From: Chelydra serpentina
Taxonomy: Eukaryota; Chordata; Testudines; Chelydridae
Direction of reading: 5' to 3'
Assembly: GCA_037349315.1 (NCBI GenBank)
Contig: JBAIAC010000004.1
Span: 34,475,001-34,539,000 of the forward strand
Length of the DNA: 64,000 bases
A program made the position numbers and the translations under genes. Under the pieces are notes generated by a model. That model was given only the letters and a program-made list of their open reading frames with translations. It was not told where the DNA came from and did no database searches. Positions 45,584-56,434 of the stretch are shown here, piece by piece (positions within the stretch are counted from its first letter, which is position 1; every line of letters starts with the position of its first letter).

Positions 45584-46821
45584 GTCAGAAATCCTCTGTT
45601 ATGGTCAGAAGACTATTCACTTTTGCCCAAAATGTTGAACCATAAGTATTCACAAGAAAGCAGTCTGTTTTCCAGTGGTTTTAACTAAAAGGAAATATTT
45701 TAGAAAGCAGAGAGGAAAAATCACAAACACACTATGTGTTAAATATTAAACACATTCACACTAACGAGTGAACTAGCATGGGCTCCCATCGTAGTTACAG
45801 TGAACATTGCTGTAGCAGAGGAAAATGTTACTATGTAGAAAATCCTGTGCTTCAGTCGGTGCTTCCAACTTGTCTGTCTTTCAGTGTTCCAGAAAGGAGT
45901 ATATCTCCAGCATCATTCCTCACTTGTAGTCCATGCACAACCCTAGAACTGTATAAGCCAACGCCAACAATTTCAAACATGATTAACAGGAGATTCTCAG
46001 TTTTCAGATACCCAGCTTGAGACACCTTACAAGTGGTTTGGTGTTTGGAGGGCATGGAGCTCAGCCCTGTCTTGAAAAAAAAAAATCAAATTATTTTATT
46101 TATTTATTTAAAGCAAAATAACTATAACTATCCCAATCCAAGGCTCGAGGCACTCTAACACACCCTTAATAACACAGTTTAAAATGTTGAAACTGGAGGC
46201 ACTCAGAATCACCGTCCTTTTGAAAATCCTGGACAATGTAAATGGCCAGTTTGGGTTTGTGAATCCGGGGTGAAAATATGGTCCTATTGAAGTTGGTGGG
46301 AATTTTTCCATTGACTTCAACAGAGCCAGGATTTCACCCCCAATATCCAGTCTTCATCAGCATGCTATATGTTACTGTATCCTTTTCATTCAGCTATCAA
46401 TACAGAAATACAATTTCAATGTTATAAGTTAGTTCAATCATTACTTTCTGCCAATTAAAGGGACTAATTCTGATCTCCATTACATTGGTGTAAGTCCAGA
46501 GAGAGCCTTCATTGACTGTCTTGCCATTTTAAAAAGATTTTTACATCTTTAAAAATGGAATTTTTTTCCTTGCAAATATCTAAAAGTGTAGCAGGTGTTT
46601 TAATATCTCCATCATTTGTGGGATCCAGTTGTACTACTGCCATACTTTACTATACATTCAGAAATACCTGACCCGCCTATAAATGAAAAAATGCTCATGT
46701 ACAATATAAATGAGATACATTGTGACAAAGTTCTAAACTAAACATACATTTCAAATGACTTAATAATGCCACATGTGGAAGTACTCATGGAAATCCAATC
46801 TTCCTGTAAAAGTGTCTAGGT
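45584..46821. repeat. Unassigned stretch with a palindromic repeat
   Basis: At 46262-46345, CGGGGTGAAAATATGGTCCT and GGGAATTTTTCCATTGACTT are followed by CAGAGCCAGGATTTCACCCC. The outer arms GGGTGAAAAT and ATTTCACCCC are inverted, making a MITE-like palindrome. No gene is recognised. Confidence 0.45.
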
Positions 46822-47587
46822 CAGGGGTAGGCAAACTACAGTCCAGGGGGCGTGGCCGATCCATCAGAACTTTTAATTGATCCCTCAAGCTCCCGCCAGG
46901 GAGCATGGTTGGGAGCTTGCCCTCCTCCATGTGTGCTGTGTCTCTGCACAGCTCCCGAAAGCAGCAGCATGTCCCCCCTACAGCACCTACACACAGGGAC
47001 AGCCAGGGGGCTCTGCAAGCTGCCCCCGCCCCAAACACGGGCTCTGCAGCTCCCATTAGCCAGGAAACATGGCCAATGGGAGCTGCAGGGGCAGCGCCTA
47101 TGGACAGGGAAGTGCGCAGAGCTGCCTGGCCAGTGCCGCGCCACCACATAAGAGCTGGAGGGGGGGCATGCCGCTGCTTCCGGAAGCTACTTGAGGTAAG
47201 TGCCGCCCAGAGCCTGCATCCCTGACCTCCTTTCGTGCTCCAACCTTGCACCCCAGCCCTGATCCCCCTCCTGCCCTCTGAACCTCTCGATCCCAGCCTG
47301 GATCACCCTCCTGCACCCTTAACCCCTCATCCCCAGCCCCACCACAGAGCCTGCACCCCCTCCAACAGCCCTCACCCCCTCCCGCAGCCCAACCACCTGC
47401 CCTAGCCTGGAGTCCCCTCCCACACCCTGAACTCCTCATTTCTGTCCCCATCCCAGAACCCGCATCCCCAGCCAGAGCCCTCACCCCCTCCCGTACCCCA
47501 TCCCCCAATTACATGAGCATTTATAGTCCACCATACAATTTCCATACTCAGCTGTGGCCCTTAGGCCAAAAAGTTTGCCCGCCCCTG
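46822..47587. mobile_element. hAT (Charlie-like) non-autonomous element
   Basis: The left end CAGGGGTAGGCAAACT and the right end AGTTTGCCCGCCCCTG form 16-bp imperfect TIRs. The flanks GTCTAGGT (46814-46821) and GTGTAAGT (47588-47595) are an 8-bp duplication with two changes. Both features are hAT hallmarks, and CAGGGGTGGGCAAACT is a Charlie-type end. The 766-bp interior is GC-rich with long spurious open frames on both strands (up to 163 codons) and no transposase motif. Confidence 0.85.
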
Positions 47588-47595
47588 GTGTAAGT

Positions 47596-48755
47596 GAAAA
47601 ATATGAAATTGAATTTCTTTCCTGTCTCATTTTGTACCAGGTTTATAATTTCCCTTAAAATGCCACTATAATTTATGCCAAATTATTATACACGAGGAAC
47701 TAAATTTTTTCAGGTCTCTCTCCATTTTTAATGCTGATAGGATTTACTGTAGTACCAAGAGTTCCTATCAAAACTCAGACTGAGCAAACTATAGAATATT
47801 TCAATGAGCTTAAAGAGATCTATTCCTAAAGTGGATTTGGCAGGGAACTAATTTGATGTTTAGATCTTAATTGGCCGAGTTGCAGTTTGGATACCCATAA
47901 ATAATGCAGATCTGAACTCATCTGCAATCAACATTTGCTGTCTTGTGGTGGTGTTGTTATGGGTGACTCACCATGTCCAATCAAATGAAAATGTAAGGAA
48001 GCAAACATAACACTTTCTGCACTATTTTCTTTTGTGAAGATTCATTTGTACACTATCCACACATCAACAGAAAAAAAAACTATTTAACATTGGCTTTCAT
48101 GTGTTTTCCAAAATACTAGCTTGCAGCTTCATTCTGAAAATAGGAGATGCTTTTAAATGTTTATAGCATATTTGAGTAATGAACAACATGGCCGAATTAG
48201 CTTCATAATTATGGTGAGTAATCAAAAAATATTGTTTGCTTCCTCCAGCATATTTTGGGTGTCATTTGAAAAGCTCACTCTTGCGCTTAGCTTTAGACAT
48301 TGCCAAGAATGGTCTAAAGGCCTTACACATGCTCAACTCTACGGCAATACAGTAGGAAACACTTGAGGAGTTCTATTGGAAACCATCTGGCAGCAAATAA
48401 GTGGGAAAAATTAAAGCGCTTATTTTCTATACCAAGTGCCCCTTTAGAGTATACTGTCTGTTCATGTTGTTGTTCGCCCAGCTGCCATGTGGAACAAGAT
48501 GTGCTGCAGCTATTCTGGGACCACAAATTGCATATCTAAAAAGATAGATAATGTAATTCGTGATTCAGTGGCTGAGGGTTTGTGACAGTTTAAAAAAATA
48601 AAAAGGACATTATGGTTGGTTTGTGTGATACACCCACACTCATCTGGCAAGAGAACTATATAACACAATCTCCCATGTATCTCCCCCACAGAAAAGAGTG
48701 GGTGTTGTTGTTTCTGAATAGAATTTGTTCATAATTAAAAGCATGAGTCATGTTA
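47596..48755. other. Unassigned non-coding stretch
   Basis: AT-rich, no recognised gene. The short open frames at 48157-48366 (plus) and 48323-48526 (minus) have no known domain. Confidence 0.5.
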
Positions 48756-49243
48756 GAGTAATGCTGATAGACCCTGGTTGTCAGGATTGAACCTGGGACT
48801 TCTGGAGCTTAGTTCATGAGCCTCTACAGCATGAGCTAAAAGCCAGCTGGCTGTTAGCTAAGGCTGTAGAGCAGACTCATTAATCTCTCTCTCTCTAAGT
48901 GGTCTTGGAATCATCATATGGGACAGAGCACCGCACCCAGGAGGTGTGTGGGTTACATACTTCCCCTAGCTTAGGAAGCACATCCCAAGCTTCAGAGTCT
49001 TCCCAGTTGAAATCTCAGATGAGCCCCGACTTGTAACGCCAACAGACCCTGTTCATTGGTGGGTGGGATTGAAACTGGGACCTTTGTGCATGAGACTCTA
49101 CCGCATGAGCTAAAAGCCAACTGGCTGTTAGCTAAGGCTGTAGAGCAGACTCATTAATATATATATATATACATCTCTCTCTATCTCTCCACCACTAGAT
49201 GGGACAGAGCACCAAACTCAGGAGGTGTGTGGTTTACATTAGG
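48756..49243 (-). repeat. Tandem pair of tRNA-derived units
   Basis: Two units with a period of about 274 bp share GAGCTAAAAGCC (48833 and 49107), GGCTGTTAGCTAAGGCTGTA, and GGGACAGAGCACC followed by CAGGAGGTGTGTG. On the minus strand each begins with a tRNA-like head: an A-box-like TAGCTCATG...GTAGAG and a B box GGTTCAATCC (copy 1) or GTTTCAATCC (copy 2). Between them are (CT)n and (AT)n tracts. It is a SINE-like or pseudo-tRNA repeat duplicated in tandem. No complete tRNA cloverleaf was confirmed. Confidence 0.65.
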
Positions 49244-49849
49244 AACTATGAAAACATAATTTATAAAAAAACAGAGGTTGACCCTATAAAAAGGAATTGC
49301 AAGGCGTTAAAAGCCTGAACTTTAGTGTAAAGGACATATGGAACAGATTTGCCTTGAATGATAAACAACGAATGATTCCTTCCAGCCCTCAAAAATTAGA
49401 AAAGCTATCCACCTCTGTTTATCCCAAAATGGGATCCACCTATGAAGTCAATAAGAACATGTTTTACATCCTGTGAGACACTTTGCCTGAGGACCCCAGG
49501 CTGGGCATTCCCCTTCCCAAGAGTAGACACCAAAATGGCTAAATGAGAGTATTGTTAATCACCTAGGAAAGAAACTCTTGTAATTTGCATATGGAAAAAA
49601 GCCTTTCTCCCTCCCAACCTAGTTAAAAAGAACTGCAGTTTACCAAGACAGGGTCACACCCTGCTTTCCTATGCAAAGTGGCCCACTACACATTGAGTGG
49701 ATCAAGAGGTGGGTGCTGAAGTGGCAAGTTAAGGAAACTAGAAATGTGGCTGTATGAATGATGGTCAAATTGGATGAACTGCCTGTTATTCCAAGAAATC
49801 CAAGACAAATGTTTTCACCCCAAATTATAAACTATACATTATTTTCTTT
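49244..49849. other. Unassigned non-coding stretch
   Basis: Nothing recognised except the start of a tandem repeat at 49811: GTTTTCACCCCAAATTATAA recurs as GTCTTTCACCCAAAATTAGA at 50059. Confidence 0.5.
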
Positions 49850-49862
49850 GTAAATCAAGTAT

Positions 49863-50045
49863 CAGAGGGGTAGCCATGTTAGTCTGTATCAACAAAAACA
49901 ACAAGGAGTCCGGTGGCACCTTAAAGACTACCAGATTTATTTGGGCACTCAATGCATATGAAGAAGTGAGTTTTTTACTCAAGAAAGCTTATGCCCAAAT
50001 AAATATGTTAGTCTTTAAGGTACCATCGGACTCCTCGTTGTTTTT
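49863..50045. mobile_element. Head-to-head Penelope tail insertion
   Basis: The left part (GTTAGTCTGTATCAAC, then GGTGGCACCTTAAAGACTA) is the inverse of the right part (TTAGTCTTTAAGGTACC, then GGACTCCTCGTTG). The right half contains GAAAGCTTATGC and AAATAAATATGTTAGTC, the Penelope tail phrases. A 13-bp perfect duplication GTAAATCAAGTAT flanks it (49850-49862 and 50046-50058). The inverted arrangement with a variable-length duplication fits a Penelope insertion. The insertion lies between the two units of a diverged host duplication of about 56 bp. Confidence 0.75.
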
Positions 50046-50058
50046 GTAAATCAAGTAT

Positions 50059-50127
50059 GTCTTTCACCCAAAATTAGAAACTGCACGTTTGTTTGCCTTG
50101 TGAGTCAGAGCTACATCCTTCTATATG
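50059..50127. repeat. Second unit of host tandem duplication
   Basis: GTCTTTCACCCAAAATTAGA here corresponds to GTTTTCACCCCAAATTATAA at 49811. The two units flank the Penelope tail insertion. Confidence 0.6.
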
Positions 50128-50160
50128 TGAACAATAGAGAGACAAAGTGTATGAGGTCAT

Positions 50161-51312
50161 TGTGACGGTGTACCCCATAAAGCTTTATGGGGAGATGCTT
50201 ATAAATGTATATATGTAACTAGAATATGTTTTATGCTACATGTGCCATGTAACATATCTCTGTGAAAGTTGTGACCTACTGAATTTATTCCTCCTGTTTG
50301 TATGCATGTATCATTGTTGTAGTTGGAGTTATGAAGATTGGTTTTATATTTGCTGGTTTTGTACATAGCCTTTGTAAGTGCATGGGATCATGTTTGGAGA
50401 AAAGAATGTGCCTGTTAAGTACGAGCACTTAACAGACAAAAGAAGTTGCAGACCCCAATCCACATCGGGGCCTGGTCAAGAATGCAACTGGTCGGACTGG
50501 TTACCGAGGGGTGCATGGACATGTGACTTTCCCATGTGATCCCAAAACTCCATGGCAACTGGATCCTACACGGGGAGTGGGGGAAAGGCTATAAAAGCCC
50601 TTGGAAGACCCTTCCATTTTGTCTTCAGCTGGCTAAAGAAAGAAGCTCTCCACCCCCCAAGGACATACCTGAGAGAGACTGAACAAAGGACAGAGACAAT
50701 AGGGGGTGTGAGTGACTGCTGGACCCAGGCTAGAAGCTTTACAGCCTGTGAAAGAAAGAAAGCTGGAGCTGGTGAGGTTTTGATATCTGCGTGAAGTTTG
50801 ATTAGACATAGACCTGCGTGTTTTATTTTATTTTACTTAGTAATTCATTTTGTTCTGTCTGTCACTACTTGGAATCACCTAAATCCTACTTTCTGTACTT
50901 ATTAAAATCACTTTTTACTCATTAAGTTTCCTGGTGTACAAGTTGGTACCCGGGGGAGTGGGGGGCAAACAGCTGTGCATATCTTTCTATCTTTGAAATA
51001 GAAGGTGAACTATTTATGAGTTTGCCCTGTATAAGCTTTATACGGGGTAAAACGGATTTATTAAGGGTTTGAACCTCCTTGGGGGTTGGACACTTGGGTG
51101 TCAAAGGCAAGAGCGCTTCCAGGAGCCTTACAGTTGTGAGTGGACTTGGTTCGGACCTGGGTCTGTGTTTGCAGCAGATCAGTGAAATCTGGCTCAAAAC
51201 AGACAGGATTCGGGAGTCCCAAGCTGGAAAAGGCCTGGAAGCAGGGGCAGAAGTAGCCTTGGCACACCAGGTGGCAGCGCCAAGCAGGTCTCTGTGACCC
51301 CAACCCGTCACA
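50161..51312 (+). mobile_element. Solo LTR, 1152 bp, perfect TSD GTCAT
   Basis: The unit begins TGTGACGGTGTACCCC and ends AACCCGTCACA, with perfect 8-bp inverted termini TGTGACGG/CCGTCACA. A perfect 5-bp duplication GTCAT flanks it (50156-50160 and 51313-51317). CTATAAAAGCCC near 50590 is a good TATA box. TATTAAAATCAC near 50900 could be the poly(A) signal. It codes for nothing, so it is a solo LTR of an endogenous retrovirus or LTR retrotransposon. It sits inside the tail of a Penelope element, so it inserted later. Confidence 0.92.
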
Positions 51313-51317
51313 GTCAT

Positions 51318-51400
51318 ATTTTTTTATTGGACCAAATTCGGCTGGTGAGAGAGACAAGCTTTCAAGCTACACAGAGCTCTTCCTCATGTCTGGGAAAAGT
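51318..51400 (-). ncRNA. Hammerhead-like remnant in the second Penelope tail
   Basis: On the minus strand the tail reads ATGAGGA then AGAGCTCTGTGTAGCTT, then GAAAGCTTGTCTC. The layout, a CUGANGA-like box, a helix formed by AGCT/AGCT, and GAAA followed by a small hairpin, mirrors the tail at 44247-44285. The first box is mutated (CUGA to ATGA), so activity is not expected. Identification is by analogy and weaker than for the first family. Confidence 0.28.
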
Positions 51401-53060
51401 AATGAGAGTGTCACAGCTAATTACAAGATAGAACAGATAGCTTAGCATAAGTAGTTTGCACATATTCTAAGGAATCATTCAAGGTGAAGTGGCCTGTTAA
51501 CACCCCTGTAGTCATAGGACAAAAAGGCAGGGGGAGGGTTAGGGGGTTACTGATTGTTGTTATAAGCCATAAATCCATGATTTATTAAGATCATGTTTTT
51601 TAGTGTCTAGCAAAGTTATTAATTTAAGCTCCCAGGCTTATCATTTTAAAGTGTTGTGCAAGTTTGCTTTAAGGATGAGGAATGATAGGTCAGATATAGA
51701 GTGATCGCTTTGTGAAAAGTGTTCACCCAGAGGTGATAGGGTATCTTTCTTTTTTATCATTTTCCTGTGCAAGCTCATTTGAGAGCATTGTGATTGTCAG
51801 GCTTCGCCCACATAGTTGTTATTGGGGCATTTAAAGCACTGGATGAGGTACACCACATGTTGTGATAGGCTTATGTAGGAACCACGGATCTTGAAAGGTG
51901 TGTTTATGGGGTGTGGGTGTTGATCATTGTTGCAGTGGAGATGTGTTTCAGGTTTTGTGTCTGTTGTTCTGGCAGGATCTGGTGCTGCTTTGATTTGGTG
52001 TGCCCTGCTCTATGGGGAGCTTGCTTCTGATGATGAGCCTGGAGAGTTTGGGGGGGTTGTTTGAAGAATAGAAGAGGGGGTTCAGGAAACATTTCTTTCA
52101 GGATGAGGGCCCCATCATTGTAGTTGTTTGATACCCTGTATAGGTTCCAATGTGGGGTGCTAAATGACAACTAGGGGTGCTTTTGCAGTGAGAGGGGGAT
52201 TTAGTTCTGTATTGTAACAGGTTCTCTTGGGGTATTTGGGTGACTTGTTCCATGATGCGATCTACTTCTGTGGTGGAGTGTCCTTGTTTGGTGAAGGCGG
52301 TTTTGAATGTGTTAAGATGTATCAGATTTTCTCCTCAGAGCATATTCTGTGGTATCTGAGTGCCTGGCTGTACACATAACAGCTTCCTTCTTGTGTTTGG
52401 GATGGTTACTGGATCTATGAAGGTAAGTGTGGTGATCCATCAGTTTCTTGTATACTGTTCTCTGTAGAGGTCTGTAGAATGGTTTTTAAAGCTGATCGTG
52501 GTATCCAGGAAGTTGGCGCTAGTATGGGAGTGTTTCAGAGAGAATGTAATGGACTAGTGATGGTTGCTGAAGTTGTGGGTGAAATCTATGAGGAAATCTG
52601 TCATCTGTCCAGAGGATGAAAATAGCATCAGTTTATCTCTGGTATATCATTGGTTTTGTGGTGCATTTATCTAAAATTCTTCTTCAAGATGGCCCAGAAA
52701 GAGATTGGTATATTGGGAAGGCATCTGAATATCCATGGCTGGTCCTGTGGTTTAGACAAAGTGTATGTTGTTGAACATAAAATTGTTATGGGGGAGGATG
52801 AAATGGATGAGTTTGGTGATGTGTTTGAGGAGGACATCTGAGGGTTGTCCATTGTCTTGTAAATATCTGAGGCAGGCAGCTATGCCGTCCTTGTGAGGGA
52901 TATTGGTATACAAAGAAGTGACATCTATGGTGGTGAGGATGGTGTTCTGAGGAGGTTGTTGATGTTGCAGAATTTGTGGTTGAGTCCTGAAGGAAGGACT
53001 GTGGTTGAGTCCTTTTGTGTGATGAACGGTTTGAGGATGATTTCTATGAGTCTCAATTTG

Positions 53061-54464
53061 TGAATGTTATGAATATATGTTAATAATGTCTGTTTTCTAT
53101 TGCAAATTCTAAATAATGTGAAATACTTATATATAATCAAAGAATATATGGAGTATGTCCTTCAAATGTAGAAGATTATATGTATTTTGTTGTGTTTCAT
53201 TGTAAATAATTGCTGCACTGTAGAAGTGTTATGAATTGTCTGGCACAAGGAAGAAGAAATGTTAAAAGATGTAAATCAGGGTATAACTTTAGGATATTAA
53301 GAGAAATTGCTTAAAAGGGTGGGATCCCGATCAATAATAGACACTAATAATGAAATACTATCCTTGAAATAAATCAAACTTAAACAAATTCTGCCAAGAA
53401 AAAGATTGAAGAAATTTGTTATATGCCAACATCATATACAGGACACCAAAGGAAGAAGCAATGAAACTGAAAGAGCAAAAACCTAAGCAATCACTTTACA
53501 TGTGTCCAACAGGAATCAGAGGGTGACCCCCTCCTATGATCCCTGAAAGTAGGGTGTATAAAACTGAGGTCATCATGTGCTCAAAAGAGTTGCTTGAACG
53601 CAACCAGAAGCTGCAGAATCCTAAGTGCAACCAACACCTGGACCAGCAGTGTGGAAAGGATCTCACCAGTCCCCAGGGTTAGGAGGATAAAAAGAAGTTG
53701 TGAAATTTCATTTCAAAGATTGTATTCCCCCTTCTATTTTTTAGCTAAATAACTATAGGTTATCTTGCTGAGTCTACACTCTCTTGTGAGACCTCAAGTA
53801 ACCACACTTTCGATTTTAACTCCTTTATAAATCCAAGCAAACTGATCTGAAAGATTGAAAAGAATTATTTAAAGCAATTGCTTGTAATATTCTAAACTTG
53901 GTCCTTTTGGACAATTCAGTCTAAGAGTAGTAATCACACACTTAAAAGGTGCCCGAAAGACAAGTACACACTTAGAAGTCTGATAAATATGTTAAGAATT
54001 GAAAATTTATGACCATAAGTATATGTAATAAGAAATCTTGGTAGTTTGCTCTGTTTGTTGATATACCTGCTGAATCTCAACTTTAGTCTGTGATAATTGC
54101 TTGCAAGACTGTAGTATGTGTAGTGCACACAATTGGTTGCGTCTACATTTGAGTGTGAACTGTTGATTATCCACTAATGTGATTCTGGGTGAATTAGTAA
54201 ATTGTTGGTTGGTTAAGAAAAAGTAAGTGCCCTGAATTGAGAAATACTATTCAAGCTAAAAGCTGACCTGAAAAGAACCCAACATTAAAACTGGTAAGCT
54301 AATCTTCCCTGGATTCAATAAAAGGAATTATCCAATTGAATTCTCTTAAATAGTAGCAACCTAGTTGGCTAGATTTCAGCTTTAAAATCTAATTGGCACT
54401 CTAGAAAATTAATAAATTGACCCCCTTTTACACTTAGATTAGCTTGCATAATTCAATATAGATC
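53061..54464. other. Unassigned AT-rich stretch, possibly LTR-derived
   Basis: GTGTATAAAACTGAGG near 53550 looks like a TATA box and TCAATAAAAGG near 54315 like a poly(A) signal, about 760 bp apart. The sequence between has the texture of an LTR, but no TG...CA ends or duplication could be fixed. Confidence 0.35.
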
Positions 54465-54625
54465 TGTAGAAGATTATTATTATTTGCATTACCATAGCTC
54501 TGAGGAATCCTAGTCATGGACCAGGACTCTATTGTGCTAGGCACTGTACAACAACAGAACAAAAATATTTTCCCTGCCCCAAACAGTTTATAATCGAAGT
54601 ATAGGATTAGAAACCTGGGTTAGTT
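54465..54625 (-). repeat. MIR-type SINE tail fragment (minus)
   Basis: TTATTATTTGCATTACCATA, CCTAGTCATGGACCAGGACT and CCTGCCCCAAACAGTTTATA repeat the phrases of 6460-6565. Only the 3' tail part is present. Confidence 0.65.
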
Positions 54626-55194
54626 GTAGGGGTGAGCAAGCAGGGTGGCCATCATAGGCACTAATGATGTACAGCCATGCCACTTAGCTTATTTGCTCTG
54701 TTGATCGATCTTTGTCTCAGCTGCTCATGGGGAGTGGGGATGCCAAAAACATTTTCCACCCTGGCAAAAGGGTTAGGGCTGCTCCTGCAAGAGATAGATT
54801 GTCCACATGAGGAGCTATTCCAGTATAGCTATGCTGGTTAACTTCCCTGTATAGACAAGGCCATAGAGCATAAACAGAGACATCACTCATTTTAGGAAAA
54901 ATAAAGTGGGAGATTGTTGTAAATCTTTTTGATGTCATCCTGACAAAGTTTGATATACAGTATAAGGAGAAAAGCCTTTTTGACCTGGAAATAGTGAACT
55001 CTGCTGTTTTTAAATGCACTTTAGTTGTCTATCACCATTCAGCATCATACCTGAACAACAAGAAAAAATGCAACTGGATAGCGAACCGTGAACAGTGTAC
55101 CGTCAGAACTAAGATGCATAATATGTGGTTGCTGGAAACAGAAAATGTGAATCTGTGCTTGATGCTCTAGTTCAAACAGGAATTAATTCAGGGA
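54626..55194. other. Unassigned non-coding stretch
   Basis: No recognised gene. The minus open frame at 54717-55019 lacks known domains. Confidence 0.5.
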
Positions 55195-55265
55195 AGTCCT
55201 TTGGACTGTGTAATGCAGGAGGTCAAACTAGATGAACACAATGGTTCATCTCTGAATTTTGAGTC
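55195..55265 (+). repeat. CR1 3' tail fragment
   Basis: AATGCAGGAGGTCAAACTAG followed by ATGAACACAATGGTTC matches the conserved CR1 3' end (GGTCAGACTAGATGATC-type). Only about 70 bp is recognisable and no coding part is present. Confidence 0.55.
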
Positions 55266-55379
55266 ACTTTTCAGACTAGAATCACACTTTAATTACCATT
55301 GTCTGAGTAGACTGGGAATAAGTGTCAGTATCTGAAACTCAATGTTGAAGTACAAAGTATTAAGCATCACCATACACTG

Positions 55380-55695
55380 GGATAGGTATCTTCAAAGTGC
55401 TACATGGTCGGGGCCCAGGATAGCTAAAAGATCATCTAAGGCTTGGGGGTGAAGAAGACTGTTGTTGATAACTATGCTCCTCTGGCACAATGGAATTCCA
55501 CAATAAGAGTAAAGTTTCGTCTGTACGGGAGACAGAATTTTCTGCGTGGCACTCTGAGATTGTGGAATGAACACCCCGAGGAATTAAGGACCATCACAAA
55601 CCTCACCAGTTCCACTCCAAGTGCAAGGCACATTTCTTTGATCTCGGCTTGTCTAGCATGAACACACAGCAAGAGGTATATTTAATCCAACACAC
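55380..55695 (+). pseudogene. LINE (L2-like) ORF2 C-terminal fragment
   Basis: The plus frame 55443-55661 contains FRLYGRQNFLRGTLRLWNEH followed by PEELRTITNLTS. The phrase 'LRLWNxxPEELR' is typical of the C-terminal end of L2/CR1-clade ORF2 proteins. A frameshift follows, and a HFFDLGLSSMNTQ-like stretch can be read in another frame near 55630-55665. No RT core is present, so this is a short truncated copy. Confidence 0.55.
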
Positions 55696-56093
55696 TCACA
55701 GACTGCCAAAACAATACACTCCACTGCACACACTTCTCCCTCTGGGGAGAGGAAGATAGAACAAACAAACATGTGACAGATGTTAGTCACATTGCTTAAT
55801 GCACTACTGGAAGACGCTCAGATACTGCAGTGATGGGTGTGGTCTAAGAACTATTGTACAGCGTAGGTAAGCAAAACTGGGCAAATACCTTATAAGACAT
55901 CCACAAATAGTCACTCAAACAAAATATCAAATTTACTGCAGCTGTGTTCACAACTCTGTTGAATATGCCAGCAGGCGAACTTACTGGGAAAACAGCAAAG
56001 TGTAAGAGAATATTGGAGAATATTTGTGGAAAGTAAATTGTGAACTTGTAAACATAAGTGTCTGCACTGGGAGCATAAACCAAAGGCTATGTC
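55696..56093. other. Unassigned non-coding stretch
   Basis: No feature recognised between the L2-like fragment and the nested element cluster. Confidence 0.5.
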
Positions 56094-56434
56094 TACACTA
56101 TGACCAGGGGGTATGATTCCCCTCCTCGCATACACATGCTTGCTCTCATCAAGCTAGTGTGAGTATAAATAGCAGTGTTGCCATGGTAGCACAGATAATG
56201 GCACTGGAGGCCCAGTGTAGCAGTGTCAAGTACCAACCTGCCTGAAACCGAAAGGTAGGTACTCACACAGCTGAGCTGTGCCTCTGCTTGTAATAGTTGC
56301 CAATAGCAGCTATGTTGCTATTTATACTAGTCCTAACTCAATGAGCAGGGGAATCACAGACCTACCTCTTAGGGCTGGTGCACACTAACCCCACAGTTCG
56401 AACTAAGATACGCAACTTCAGCTACGTGAATCAT

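Larger units (their letters stand above)
50128..53060 (-). mobile_element. Penelope-like element with RT and GIY-YIG remnants, split by an LTR
   Basis: On the minus strand, frames give KFCNINNLLRT (about 52960), LYTNI-like RT start traces, the catalytic region MIYQR then TDAIF (about 52640), SANFLDTTI-like (about 52520), then FPEPPLLFFKQPP (about 52060) and the region before the endonuclease. The GIY-YIG traces around 51800-51850 (ALNAPITTMW region in shifted frames) and ALK lie near 51780. The 3' tail runs to 51313 and resumes beyond a solo LTR at 50160-50128, where TTTGTCTCTCTATTG continues it. Penelope elements encode an RT related to telomerase plus a GIY-YIG endonuclease. Frames are broken throughout. 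Confidence 0.82.

Noticed and set aside
46760..47251. 163-codon minus frame with overlapping frames on both strands
   Set aside because: Inside the GC-rich hAT element 46822-47587; no domain, and compositional openness explains it.
49043..49126. Functional tRNA gene on the minus strand
   Set aside because: Only A- and B-box-like parts are visible; an acceptor stem and full cloverleaf could not be confirmed, and the unit is part of a duplicated repeat.
53061..54464. A complete LTR between the Penelope 5' side and the MIR fragment
   Set aside because: TATA- and poly(A)-like signals are present, but no TG...CA ends or flanking duplication could be established.
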